A stretch of DNA of 64,000 nt, from assembly GCF_004134905.2 (NCBI RefSeq), contig NZ_SDPQ02000002.1, positions 930,001 through 994,000 on the forward strand. Direction: 5' to 3'. Of the stretch, positions 53,490-63,047 are shown one piece after another. A program made the position numbers and the translations under genes. This DNA is from Aeromicrobium ginsengisoli. GTDB taxonomy: Bacteria > Actinomycetota > Actinomycetes > Propionibacteriales > Nocardioidaceae. Positions within the stretch are counted from its first letter, which is position 1, and every line of letters starts with the position of its first letter. The notes beneath the pieces were generated by a model. The model saw only the letters and a program-made list of their open reading frames with translations. It searched no databases and was not told where the DNA came from.

Positions 53490-53846
53490 TCAGCGTACGG
53501 GCTGGTCCGTGGCGACGTCCTTGGTCGCGGGGTCGACCCGGACCTTGATGGTGTGGCCGATCGCGAAGTCCGGGAGCTTGACCGGGCTGATGGGCACGAC
53601 CGTCGTGGTCTCGAACCCGGGCACGCCCGCGGCCTCCTCGATCCGCAAGGTCAGACGGACCATGATGTAGATCGTGTTGACCCGGGTGCCGGTGTCATAC
53701 GTGTCGAGCACGACAGCCGTCGTCGGGTTGCCCTCGGCCCTGACGCGCTCGGTCATCTTCGCCTTGGTCGCGAGTCGCACGATGACCCGCTGGAGCACAA
53801 AGACGGCCACGACGGCGAGCACGGAGATGATCAGGACCTTTGTCAT
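53490..53846 (-). CDS. Small membrane protein with a beta-rich cytoplasmic or external domain
   Basis: 118 aa, unnamed. One N-terminal helix (about 3-22, VLIISVLAVVAVFVLQRVIV) is followed by a beta domain ('TAVVLDTYDTGTRVNTIYIMVRLTLRIE', 'FETTTVVPISPVKLPDFAIGHTIKVRVDP'). A much longer minus-strand frame continues upstream through the ligA region, but only this part is protein-like and does not overlap ligA. The pattern 'VNT...V.L.LRIE...lP....G..I.VRVDP' is seen in many actinobacterial membrane-anchored proteins of unknown role and resembles the domain in 35779-36204. No good ribosome site. Confidence 0.7.
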   Translation of the reverse strand: MTKVLIISVLAVVAVFVLQRVIVRLATKAKMTERVRAEGNPTTAVVLDTYDTGTRVNTIYIMVRLTLRIEEAAGVPGFETTTVVPISPVKLPDFAIGHTIKVRVDPATKDVATDQPVR

Positions 53847-53900
53847 GCGAAGAGCCAAGGCGACAGCCTCTCCGCTGCGCCGAGTGTCCCCCCGCGACGA

Positions 53901-56027
<2,127 letters not shown>

Positions 56028-56030
56028 GGC

Positions 56031-57368
56031 TCAGGGACGGATGTTGTGGTTGCCGGCGAACAGGTTGCCGGGGTCGTGCTCGCGCTTGACCGAGCTGAGC
56101 CGCTCGTACGTCTCAGCGGGATAGACCGCCTCGACATCCGCCTCAGACGCTGACGACAGGAAGTTCGCGTACGCGCCGCTGACATGCGGGGCAAGCCGCT
56201 CCCAGACAGCGTCGAACGCCGGCTGGGCGGCGGCGAGCGCGGGTGGCGGACCCGCCATCGTGGTCGCGAACATCAGGTCGGCCCGCCGGTGCGCGTACGC
56301 CGTGGCGTCCTCAGGAACGCGCGCCACGGCACCGCCGACGCTGCGGACCGCCATGATCGGGGATCCTTCCGTTGTGCCGACCTCCGCGAGGATCGCGAGC
56401 ACGTCCGACGCGGCCTCCTTGTCGACGAAGCCGCTCCGGGTCACGAACCGCAGCCCCGGAGGTGGCGTCATGCCTTCGACCAGCATGCTCGCCGCCGGGA
56501 CGCGTGCGACGTCATCGGCGATGACGGTGCCGAGCCGGCGGATCGGGTCGATCGCGCGGGCCGCCTGATCTGCGTCGTCGCCGTCGAAGGCCACATGGAC
56601 GACGACAGGCGCTTGGGGGCCACCCGCGAACGGGTTGGCGAACTCGACGCTCGACGTGAGGTCTTCCGTGGCCTCCCGAAGGTAGTCCGCCCACCCCTGG
56701 AGGACCGTTGCCAGCTCGGTCGCCGGGAACGCGACGTGGCCGAAGTAGACGTCCGTCGTCACGTGCGCCTCGAGCTCCAGCGCCGTCACGACGCCGAAGT
56801 TGCCGCCACCGCCGCGGATCGCCCAGAACAGGTCGGGGTTCCACTGTGCGCTCGCATGCACGATCTCACCGCTCGCGAGGACGACCTCCGCAGCGACCAG
56901 GTTGTCGAGCGCCAGGCCGTACTTCCTGACCTTCCAGCCGATGCCACCGGTGAGCGTCAGCCCGCCGACCCCGACGCTGCGGGTGTCGCCCGACGAGATC
57001 GACAGTCCGTACGGCGCCAGGGTGTCCACGACCTGGCCCCATGTGGCGCCACCGCCGACACGTATGACGTGGCGGTCCTCGTCGACCACCTCGACCTCCG
57101 AGAGCCGGCCGAGGTCGATGACCACACCGTCGTCGTTGGTGCCGAATCCGGCGAACGCGTGACCCCCGCCGCGAACCGACAGCGGAAGCCCGGTCGCGGC
57201 GGCGAACGTCACCGCGGCCTGGACGTCGGCGACGTTCGCCGGCCTCAGCACGTACGCCGGGCTGCCCTGTGTCAGGACCGTGCGACTGGCCAGCTCGTAT
57301 GCCGGGTCGCCGGGCTCGATGATGTCGCCGCTGAACTCGCGGCGGAGTGTGTCAAGGGTCGTGCTCAT
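56031..57368 (-). CDS. FAD-linked oxidoreductase of the berberine-bridge (BBE/PCMH) type
   Basis: 445 aa. The PCMH FAD domain (about 35-210) has 'LPLSVRGGGHAFAGFGTNDDGVVIDLGRL' with the His that usually carries 8-alpha-linked FAD, and 'GVGGLTLTGGIGWKVRKYGLALDNLVAAEVVLASG'. The second covalent Cys of BBE enzymes is absent, implying one covalent link. The C-terminal BBE motif is 'ANFLSSASEADVEAVYPAETYERLSSVKREHDPGNLFAGNHNI'. ATG 57368 has GGGAGG 6 nt upstream; 51 upstream in-frame codons are not family-like. No signal peptide, so cytoplasmic. Family members oxidise sugars, alcohols or alkaloid-like compounds; the substrate is unknown. Confidence 0.92.
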   Translation of the reverse strand: MSTTLDTLRREFSGDIIEPGDPAYELASRTVLTQGSPAYVLRPANVADVQAAVTFAAATGLPLSVRGGGHAFAGFGTNDDGVVIDLGRLSEVEVVDEDRHVIRVGGGATWGQVVDTLAPYGLSISSGDTRSVGVGGLTLTGGIGWKVRKYGLALDNLVAAEVVLASGEIVHASAQWNPDLFWAIRGGGGNFGVVTALELEAHVTTDVYFGHVAFPATELATVLQGWADYLREATEDLTSSVEFANPFAGGPQAPVVVHVAFDGDDADQAARAIDPIRRLGTVIADDVARVPAASMLVEGMTPPPGLRFVTRSGFVDKEAASDVLAILAEVGTTEGSPIMAVRSVGGAVARVPEDATAYAHRRADLMFATTMAGPPPALAAAQPAFDAVWERLAPHVSGAYANFLSSASEADVEAVYPAETYERLSSVKREHDPGNLFAGNHNIRP

Positions 57369-57436
57369 GAGATGCCTCCCGCAGAAATCTGGACTCGAAT
57401 GCACCTCTGACGTACGAGAACGCGCTCGTGTGACGG

Positions 57437-57883
57437 TCAGCCTGCGGCCTTCTCGACCAGTCCCGTCAGCGTCTTCTCGATGGTGGGGTTCATGGCGATC
57501 ACGGCGAATGCCGTCGGCCACATCTCGCCGTCATCGAGCTGCGCCCACTCGTTGAAGCCGACCTCGGCATAGCGGACCTTGAACTTCGCGGCGGGCTTGA
57601 AGAACACGACGACCTTGCCGTCCCGCGCCCACGCGGGCATGCCGTACCAGGTCTTGGGCGCCAGGTCCGGGGCCGTGTCGCGCACGATCGCGTAGAGCTT
57701 CTCGGCGATCACGCGATCGGCCTCGGGCATCTCGGCGATCTTGTCCAGCACGTCCTGGTCGTCGGCGGCGGCCTTCTTGGCTCCGGCGCCACCGCGGGAC
57801 GACTTCTTGAGCTCGGCCGCGCGCTCCTTCATCGCGTCGCGCTCCTCCTCGGTGAATCCTTCGTACGACTGGGTCTTCGTCAT
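57437..57883 (-). CDS. DUF1801 / YdhG-like protein
   Basis: 148 aa. An N-terminal charged region (about 1-45) is followed by the DUF1801 fold: 'PEADRVIAEKLYAIVRDTAPDLAPKTWYGMPAWARDGKVVVFFKPAAKFKVRYAEVGFNEWAQLDDGEMWPTAFAVIAM'-type core (about 55-135), with the typical 'WYGMPAW...gKVVvFF'. Relatives include the frataxin-like YdhG, but most members have no known role. ATG 57883 has GAGGAG 6 nt upstream; the frame continues 44 codons further without homology. Monocistronic. Confidence 0.88.
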   Translation of the reverse strand: MTKTQSYEGFTEEERDAMKERAAELKKSSRGGAGAKKAAADDQDVLDKIAEMPEADRVIAEKLYAIVRDTAPDLAPKTWYGMPAWARDGKVVVFFKPAAKFKVRYAEVGFNEWAQLDDGEMWPTAFAVIAMNPTIEKTLTGLVEKAAG

Positions 57884-57975
57884 GATGCTGCTCCTCTGGT
57901 GAGTGGGTGTACGGCGAGCGTAGGTTCGTCCGGGCGTCCCGCGCTTCTTGATTCCTGACCGGATCGAGTCACCCG

Positions 57976-57981
57976 TAGCAT
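57976..57981 (+). promoter_or_regulatory. -10 element of a leaderless promoter for the pseudouridine synthase gene
   Basis: TAGCAT ends 6 nt before the GTG start at 57988. GAGAGG overlaps the gap but is too close to act as a normal ribosome site. Confidence 0.4.
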
Positions 57982-57987
57982 CGAGAG

Positions 57988-58899
57988 GTGCCTCCCCGCT
58001 CACCGTTGCCGCCACGACATGGGCTCGGTGCTGCGTGGCTGCGCACCCCCGATCGCGGCCTGCCGACTCCGGATCGGTGGCCGACGATGGGCGCGTGGCT
58101 GCGCGACCGGCTCCCGGAGCGGGTCGACGTCGCCGGGATGCTCGCCGACGAGCGGTTCGTCTACGACACCGGCCGGGCGGTCGGCGAGGAGCACCCCTAC
58201 ACGCCGCACACGTTCGTGTGGTTCCACCGTGACCTGCCGGACGAGGCGGACGTGCCCGGCACGCTTCTCGTGATTCATCGGGACGAGCGGCTCGTCGTGG
58301 TCGACAAGCCGGCGTTCCTGTCGTCGATCCCGCGCGGGCGGCACGTGCGCCAGAGCGTGGTCGTACGTCTGAGGGACGAGCTCGGCCTGCCCGAGCTGTC
58401 GCCGCTGCACCGGCTCGACCGGGTCACCTCGGGCCTGTTGCTGCTCGCCACCGAGCGTCGGTGGCGCGGCGCCTATCAGACGCTGTTACAGGAGGGCGCG
58501 GTCCGCAAGACATACCGGGCACTGGCGCCCGTCCGGGCGGACCTCGAGCTGCCCGTGGTGGTCAGCAACCACATCACCAAGCGCCGCGGCACGTGGCAGG
58601 CCGAGGTCGTGCCGGACGCGCCGGTCAACGCCGAGACCCTCGTCGAGCTGGAGTCAGAGATCGGCGGCCACGGGGTCTACCGGCTGACGCCACGCACCGG
58701 GCGTACGCACCAGCTGCGGCTGCACCTGCACGGCCTGGGCATCCCGATCGTCGACGACCCGCTCTACCCGACCGTGCACGACATCGCCGTCGACGACTTC
58801 AGCCACCCGCTGCAGCTGCTCGCCGCCGAGCTCGAGCTGACCGACCCGTTCGACGGCACAAGCCGCCGGTTCGAGAGCGTACGGTCGCTGCCGCTCTGA
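57988..58899 (+). CDS. RluA-family RNA pseudouridine synthase
   Basis: 303 aa. The catalytic Asp is in 'LSPLHRLDRVTSGLLLLA' (HRLDxxTSG), followed by 'RKTYRALAPV' and the C-terminal 'GVYRLTPRTGRTHQLRLHLHGLGIPIVDDPLYP', all RluA hallmarks. The N-terminal about 90 residues, with 'EEHPYTPHTFVWFHRDLPDE', match the actinobacterial subgroup annotated as RluA-like that lacks an S4 domain. It isomerises uridine in rRNA or tRNA; the target base cannot be told. GTG start. Confidence 0.92.
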   Translation: MPPRSPLPPRHGLGAAWLRTPDRGLPTPDRWPTMGAWLRDRLPERVDVAGMLADERFVYDTGRAVGEEHPYTPHTFVWFHRDLPDEADVPGTLLVIHRDERLVVVDKPAFLSSIPRGRHVRQSVVVRLRDELGLPELSPLHRLDRVTSGLLLLATERRWRGAYQTLLQEGAVRKTYRALAPVRADLELPVVVSNHITKRRGTWQAEVVPDAPVNAETLVELESEIGGHGVYRLTPRTGRTHQLRLHLHGLGIPIVDDPLYPTVHDIAVDDFSHPLQLLAAELELTDPFDGTSRRFESVRSLPL

Positions 58900-58910
58900 C
58901 CTGTCTCGGC

Positions 58911-59258
58911 TCAGGGATCGGCGCGGATGCGGGCTGCGAACGCCGTGATCGACACGACGGCGAACGCGATGCCCCACCAGACGAGGCCACCGGCGGCGGC
59001 ATACAGGGCGACCGTCACGAACATCATGACCTGCACGATGAATCGTGTCGGGTTGACCAGCCGCTTGTCGGACGTCGGTGCCATCCACTGCGCCCAGATG
59101 CCGATCGCCACGAACGCGAGGAAGGCTCCGAGCGCCCAGCCCTTCCAGCCACCGGCCATGCCGTGGCCCGCGGCGACGAGCAGCACGATCATCGCGAGTT
59201 CGCACACGAACGCGATCAGGTCCCACGGGCCGACGTCCTGCGGTTTCTGCGGAGGCAT
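58911..59258 (-). CDS. YrdB/DUF2568-like small membrane protein
   Basis: 115 aa with four hydrophobic segments (about 13-30, 40-58, 73-92, 94-110) and 'LIAFVCELAMIVLLVAAGHGMAGGWKGWALGAFLAFVAIGIWAQWMAPTS'-type layout (about 14-63), the DUF2568 pattern seen in YrdB of Bacillus. Function unknown. It starts 10 nt after the stop of the upstream alpha/beta hydrolase on the same strand, so the two are probably co-transcribed. Confidence 0.82.
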   Translation of the reverse strand: MPPQKPQDVGPWDLIAFVCELAMIVLLVAAGHGMAGGWKGWALGAFLAFVAIGIWAQWMAPTSDKRLVNPTRFIVQVMMFVTVALYAAAGGLVWWGIAFAVVSITAFAARIRADP

Positions 59259-59268
59259 GCGGAGCAGC

Positions 59269-60105
59269 CTAGATGCCGACCCGCTTGATGATGCTGTTGG
59301 CCAGCTCGGCCGGGCGCTCGTCGAGCAGCCAGTGGGTCGCCCCCTGCACGATCTCGAGCTCGTACGGCCCGCTGACCCAGCGATGGTTGATCTCGGCGCC
59401 CTTGCGGCCGAGCGCCACGTCGTTGTCGCTCCACACGTACGTCGTCGGCACCGCGATCTTCTTGCCGAGCTGTCCGGGGTTCGCCCGGAGGATCGACCGG
59501 TAGTAGCCGAGCCCGCCGCGCAGCGCGCCGTGGTCGACGATCTCGGTGTGGAACTGCTCGACCATCTCGCGCGTCATCCCGCCGCCGCGCAGCATCGAGT
59601 CGGCGCGGCCGCTCGCCAGCATCCGCTCGGGCAGGACCGGCAGCTGGAACAGTGCCATGTAGTACGACTTCAGGGCCTGGCCGCTCGTGAACATCGACCG
59701 GATGAACGCGCCGGGATGCGGCACCGATGCGGCGGTCAACGAGGTGACCCGATCCGGGTGGTTGCCCGCGACGGACCAGGCGACGGCTGCGCCCCAGTCG
59801 TGGCCCACGAGGTGCACGGGACCAGGCCCGATCGCATCGATCAGCGCAACGATGTCCGAGGTCAGGGCCGCCATGCCGTACGCGAACCGTGACTTCGGCC
59901 GGGCGCCGGGGGAGTAGCCGCGCTGGTCGGGAGCGTACGTCCGAAGGCCGCGCGCGTGCAGGTGCTCGGCGACCTGGTTCCACGCCGATGCCCGCTGGGG
60001 GAACCCGTGGAGCAGGACCACGGGCGTCCCGTCCAGCGGGCCGCTGTCGATGACGTCGAACGTGTGGGGGCCGTTGCGGAACTGGGTCAGTCTGGGCTCG
60101 GTCAC
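59269..60105 (-). CDS. Alpha/beta hydrolase (epoxide hydrolase-like)
   Basis: 278 aa. The oxyanion motif HGFPQRASAW (about 34-43), the nucleophile elbow 'VHLVGHDWGAAVAWSVA' and the C-terminal His in 'VQGATHWLLDERP' are visible. Asp in GHDWG, rather than Ser, is the nucleophile class of epoxide hydrolases and haloalkane dehalogenases. The cap domain lies at about 130-200. No lid tyrosine can be assigned without alignment, so the substrate is open. GTG start; a CATGAT element 6 nt upstream again suggests a leaderless transcript. Confidence 0.88.
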   Translation of the reverse strand: MTEPRLTQFRNGPHTFDVIDSGPLDGTPVVLLHGFPQRASAWNQVAEHLHARGLRTYAPDQRGYSPGARPKSRFAYGMAALTSDIVALIDAIGPGPVHLVGHDWGAAVAWSVAGNHPDRVTSLTAASVPHPGAFIRSMFTSGQALKSYYMALFQLPVLPERMLASGRADSMLRGGGMTREMVEQFHTEIVDHGALRGGLGYYRSILRANPGQLGKKIAVPTTYVWSDNDVALGRKGAEINHRWVSGPYELEIVQGATHWLLDERPAELANSIIKRVGI

Positions 60106-60130
60106 CCCTGCATCATGTCAGAGAACGCGA

Positions 60131-60928
60131 TTATCTCGATGTGCGGCGTCCGAACAACCACGCCGACGCGGGGATCGACACGACCAGGAGGCCGAGGCAC
60201 CACGCGGCGGCGATCCACGCCTGGTTGTCGATCGGGGTGCCCATCCAGAGGCTGCGCAGCGTCTCGATGACCGGCGTGAGCGGCTGGTGCTCGGCGAACC
60301 CACGCATCCACGACGGCATCGTGTCGGCCGGCACGAACGCGGTGCTGACGTACGGCAGGAACATCAGGATCATCGAGAAGCCGTTGGCCGCCTCGGGGCT
60401 GCCGAGCAGGAGGCCGGCGGTCGCGGCGAGCCACGAGATCGCAAGGACGAACAGCAGCACCACGCCGATCGAGGCGATCCAGTCCATCGGCGAGGCATTC
60501 GGCCGCCACCCGACCAGCAGGGCGACGCCGATCACGAGCGCCGTGGCGATGAGGTTGCGGACCACGCTGGCCGCGATGTGCCCGACCATGACCGACGAGC
60601 CGTGGATCGGCATCGACCGGAACCGGTCGACGATGCCGTTGCTCATGTCCTGCGCGACGCTGACCGACGTCGTACCGGCGCCGAATCCCGCGCACAGCAG
60701 CAGCAGGCCGGGCACGACGTAGTTGACGTAGTCGCCGCCGGTGTTCATCGCGCCGCCGAAGACGTACACGAACAGCAGCATCAGGATCACCGGCAGCATC
60801 AGTGCCGTGAAGAACGCCTCGGGGTCGCGGAACGACCTGCGTACGCTGCGCGTCACCATGACGCGGGAGTCGAGGACTGCGGTGGAGATCGTCATGGCGG
60901 GCTTCCTTGTCGGGGTCGTGGTGGTCAT
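60131..60928 (-). CDS. ABC-2 type exporter permease (DrrB-like)
   Basis: 265 aa with about six membrane segments. 'SFRDPEAFFTALMLPVILMLLFVYVFGGAM' is the typical start, and the ABC-2 signature region is 'MPIHGSSVMVGHIAASVVRNLIATALVIGVALLVGWRP', followed by 'FLPYVSTAFVPADTMPSWMRGFAEHQPLTPVIETLRSL', which closely matches DrrB/daunorubicin-type exporters. It overlaps the ATPase stop by 4 nt (ATGA). With that ATPase it forms a drug or lipid exporter controlled by the divergent TetR gene. Confidence 0.93.
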   Translation of the reverse strand: MTTTTPTRKPAMTISTAVLDSRVMVTRSVRRSFRDPEAFFTALMLPVILMLLFVYVFGGAMNTGGDYVNYVVPGLLLLCAGFGAGTTSVSVAQDMSNGIVDRFRSMPIHGSSVMVGHIAASVVRNLIATALVIGVALLVGWRPNASPMDWIASIGVVLLFVLAISWLAATAGLLLGSPEAANGFSMILMFLPYVSTAFVPADTMPSWMRGFAEHQPLTPVIETLRSLWMGTPIDNQAWIAAAWCLGLLVVSIPASAWLFGRRTSR

Positions 60929-61851
60929 GCGGCGCGCCGCTCGGTGAGGGAGAAGAACACGTCGTCGAGGCTCGGGTGGACCGTCGTGACCTTGCGCACG
61001 ACGAGTCCCTCGCGCTCGAGCCGGGCGAGCAGCGCGACGATCTCGGCGGGGGAGCCGTCGGTGGGCACCTCGACGCTGAGCAGCCGCTCGTCCGTACGTT
61101 CGGGGGAGAGCTGGGTGACCGCGCGCCCGAACGACTCGGCGTCGCCGAGCTCGATGCGCAGCAGCTCGCCGCCGATCGTCGACTTGAGCTCGGCAGCGGT
61201 GCCCTCGGCGACGATCGCTCCGCCGTCGAGCACCGCGATGCGGTCGGCGAGCTGATCGGCCTCCTCGAGGTACTGCGTCGTCAGGAGGATCGTCACGCCG
61301 TCGTCGACGAGCTGCCGCACGGTGCCCCAGACCTGCTCGCGGCTGCGAGGGTCGAGGCCGGTCGTCGGCTCGTCGAGGAACAACAGCTCGGGTCGCTCGA
61401 TCATGCTGATCGCCAGGTCGAGGCGCCGGGTCATGCCGCCCGAGAACGTGCCGACGCGGCGGGAGCGGGCCTCGACGAGGTCGAACTCGACGAGGAGGTC
61501 CTCGACCCGCTGCCGGGCGACGCGTCGGGGGAGGTGCCGCAGCTGAGCCATCATCAAGAGGTTCTCCTCGGCGGTGAGCACCTCGTCGACGGCGGCGTAC
61601 TGCCCCGTGAGGCTGATGACCTCGCGGACGCCGAGCGGATCGGTGACGAGGTCGTGGCCGGCGATCGTGGCGGTGCCGGAGTCGGGCGCCAGCAGCGTGG
61701 CGAGGATGCGGACGAGAGTCGTCTTGCCGGCGCCGTTGGGCCCGAGCAGCGAGAACACGGATCCAGTGGCGACGGCGAGGTCGATGCCGTCGAGGACGAC
61801 GTGGTCCCCGTACGCCTTGTGCAGGCCCGTGGCGGTAACTGTGTATGTCAT
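60925..61851 (-). CDS. ABC-2 type exporter ATP-binding protein (DrrA-like)
   Basis: 308 aa from the ATG at 61851. Walker A GPNGAGKTT, signature FSGGMTRRLDLA, Walker B LLFLDEPTTGLDPRS, then 'LLTTQYLEEADQLADRIAVLDGG'. These and the C-terminal DUF4162-like tail ('VHPSLDDVFFSLTERRAA') are those of daunorubicin-resistance ATPases. The frame is open 85 codons further upstream, across the TetR gene, but that part is not homologous. The start codon sits inside a perfect TetR-type palindrome, 9 nt after the likely -10 TATACA, so the leader is tiny. Confidence 0.93.
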   Translation of the reverse strand: MTYTVTATGLHKAYGDHVVLDGIDLAVATGSVFSLLGPNGAGKTTLVRILATLLAPDSGTATIAGHDLVTDPLGVREVISLTGQYAAVDEVLTAEENLLMMAQLRHLPRRVARQRVEDLLVEFDLVEARSRRVGTFSGGMTRRLDLAISMIERPELLFLDEPTTGLDPRSREQVWGTVRQLVDDGVTILLTTQYLEEADQLADRIAVLDGGAIVAEGTAAELKSTIGGELLRIELGDAESFGRAVTQLSPERTDERLLSVEVPTDGSPAEIVALLARLEREGLVVRKVTTVHPSLDDVFFSLTERRAA

Positions 61852-61855
61852 ACAC
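61841..61855. promoter_or_regulatory. TetR-type operator 1
   Basis: GTGTATGTCATACAC is a perfect 15-bp palindrome with a single central base. It covers the ATPase start codon (61849-61851). Its centre is 20 bp from that of operator 2. Confidence 0.75.
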
Positions 61856-61860
61856 GGAAC

Positions 61861-61875
61861 TGTATATGGCATACA
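61861..61875. promoter_or_regulatory. TetR-type operator 2 over both promoters
   Basis: TGTATATGGCATACA has TGTAT/ATACA arms like operator 1. It covers the minus-strand -10 TATACA (61866-61861) and part of a plus-strand -10-like TACACT (61872-61877), so one repressor could shut both the exporter and its own gene. Confidence 0.7.
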
Positions 61876-61912
61876 CTGAATGTCGCAAGAGGTGATCTGG
61901 AAGGGTGTGGTC

Positions 61913-62662
61913 ATGGCTGAATCCGACGACCGAGCCGTCCTCCCGCCGAGCCTCGAGCTGCTCTGGGGACGGCGCGAGGTGGGCCGCCGCGGGCCCAAGC
62001 CCGGACTCAACGTCGACGCGATCGTCGCGGCCGCAGTCGAGATCGCGAACGCCGAGGGGCTCGACGCTGTCTCGATGGCACGCGTCGCCAAGGCCGTCGG
62101 ATTCACGACGATGTCGCTCTATCGCTACGTCACCAACAAGGACGAGCTGCTCCAGCTGATGTGGAACGCCAGCGCTGACGGCGTGATGGAGTTCGAGCTC
62201 GAGGGGGAGACCTGGCGCAGCCGCCTGCTCAGCTGGGCCATGGCGCAGCGTGAGGCCATCGCGCGCAACATCTGGATCGTCCAGATGCCGATGGCGACCC
62301 CGCCGCTGGCGCCCAACTCGCTGCGGTGGATGGAGGTCGGTCTCGAGGCGCTCGGCGACACCGAGCTGGGAGACGGCGAGAAGATGCGCGTCCTCGGCCT
62401 GATCTCCTCACACGCCCTGATCGATGCCCGGATGGCGTACGACGCGCAGCAGGCCAAGGGGGCCGGCGCCGTGCCGATCGACTACACCGCGATCCTGCGC
62501 GAGGTCGCCGAGGAGGAGCGGTTCCCGCATCTCCATCGCGTCGCCTGGTCGGGAGAGGCGGACGATCCGGAGCCCGGCGACGACCCGTTCGCGGAGTACC
62601 GCTTCGACCTCGAGGTCATGCTCGACGGCATCGAGGCACTGGTCGAACGCTCCCGCTCCTGA
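61913..62662 (+). CDS. TetR-family transcriptional regulator
   Basis: 249 aa. The helix-turn-helix is at about 30-75 ('VDAIVAAAVEIANAEGLDAVSMARVAKAVGFTTMSLYRYVTNKDELLQLM'), with a TetR C-terminal all-alpha domain (about 85-245, 'IWIVQMPMATPPLAPNSLRWMEVGLEAL'). ATG 61913 is chosen because GGAAGGG lies 7 nt upstream. The in-frame ATG at 61880 is only 2 nt beyond the -10-like TACACT and has no ribosome site. It is divergent from the exporter operon and probably represses it through the two palindromes between them. Confidence 0.92.
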   Translation: MAESDDRAVLPPSLELLWGRREVGRRGPKPGLNVDAIVAAAVEIANAEGLDAVSMARVAKAVGFTTMSLYRYVTNKDELLQLMWNASADGVMEFELEGETWRSRLLSWAMAQREAIARNIWIVQMPMATPPLAPNSLRWMEVGLEALGDTELGDGEKMRVLGLISSHALIDARMAYDAQQAKGAGAVPIDYTAILREVAEEERFPHLHRVAWSGEADDPEPGDDPFAEYRFDLEVMLDGIEALVERSRS

Positions 62663-62737
62663 GCGGCTCGCTGCGGTCACTAGGATGGATCGGTAGCCCC
62701 GACCCCACCGCACGACCACTCACCGCAAGGAAGTTGC

Positions 62738-63046
62738 ATGTCTGAGCCCGCCAAGGGTATTTCGCGCGCCGACGTCAGCCATCTGGCCGGCCTCGCCCGC
62801 ATCGACCTCAGCGAGGCCGAGCTCGACCACTTCGCCGCCGAGCTGCCCGCCATCCTCGAGCACGTCGCGGTCGTCCAGCAGGCCGCCGGCGACGACGTCG
62901 AGGCGATGAGCCACCCCGTGCCGGTCAACAACGTCTTCCGTGAGGACGTCGTCGTGCCGTGCCTGACGCCCGAGGAGGCGCTCGCGGGCGCCCCGGCGTC
63001 GGAGCAGCAGCGGTTCCTCGTCCCCAAGATCCTCGGGGAGGACTGA
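62738..63046 (+). CDS. gatC: Asp/Glu-tRNA amidotransferase subunit C
   Basis: 102 aa. '[40 protein letters not shown]' is the GatC N-terminal pattern, and '[37 protein letters not shown]' the conserved tail that wraps GatA. It stabilises the GatCAB complex, which amidates mischarged Glu-tRNA(Gln) and Asp-tRNA(Asn). AAGGAAG precedes the ATG. gatA follows after 1 nt. Confidence 0.96.
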   Translation: MSEPAKGISRADVSHLAGLARIDLSEAELDHFAAELPAILEHVAVVQQAAGDDVEAMSHPVPVNNVFREDVVVPCLTPEEALAGAPASEQQRFLVPKILGED

Positions 63047-63047
63047 C

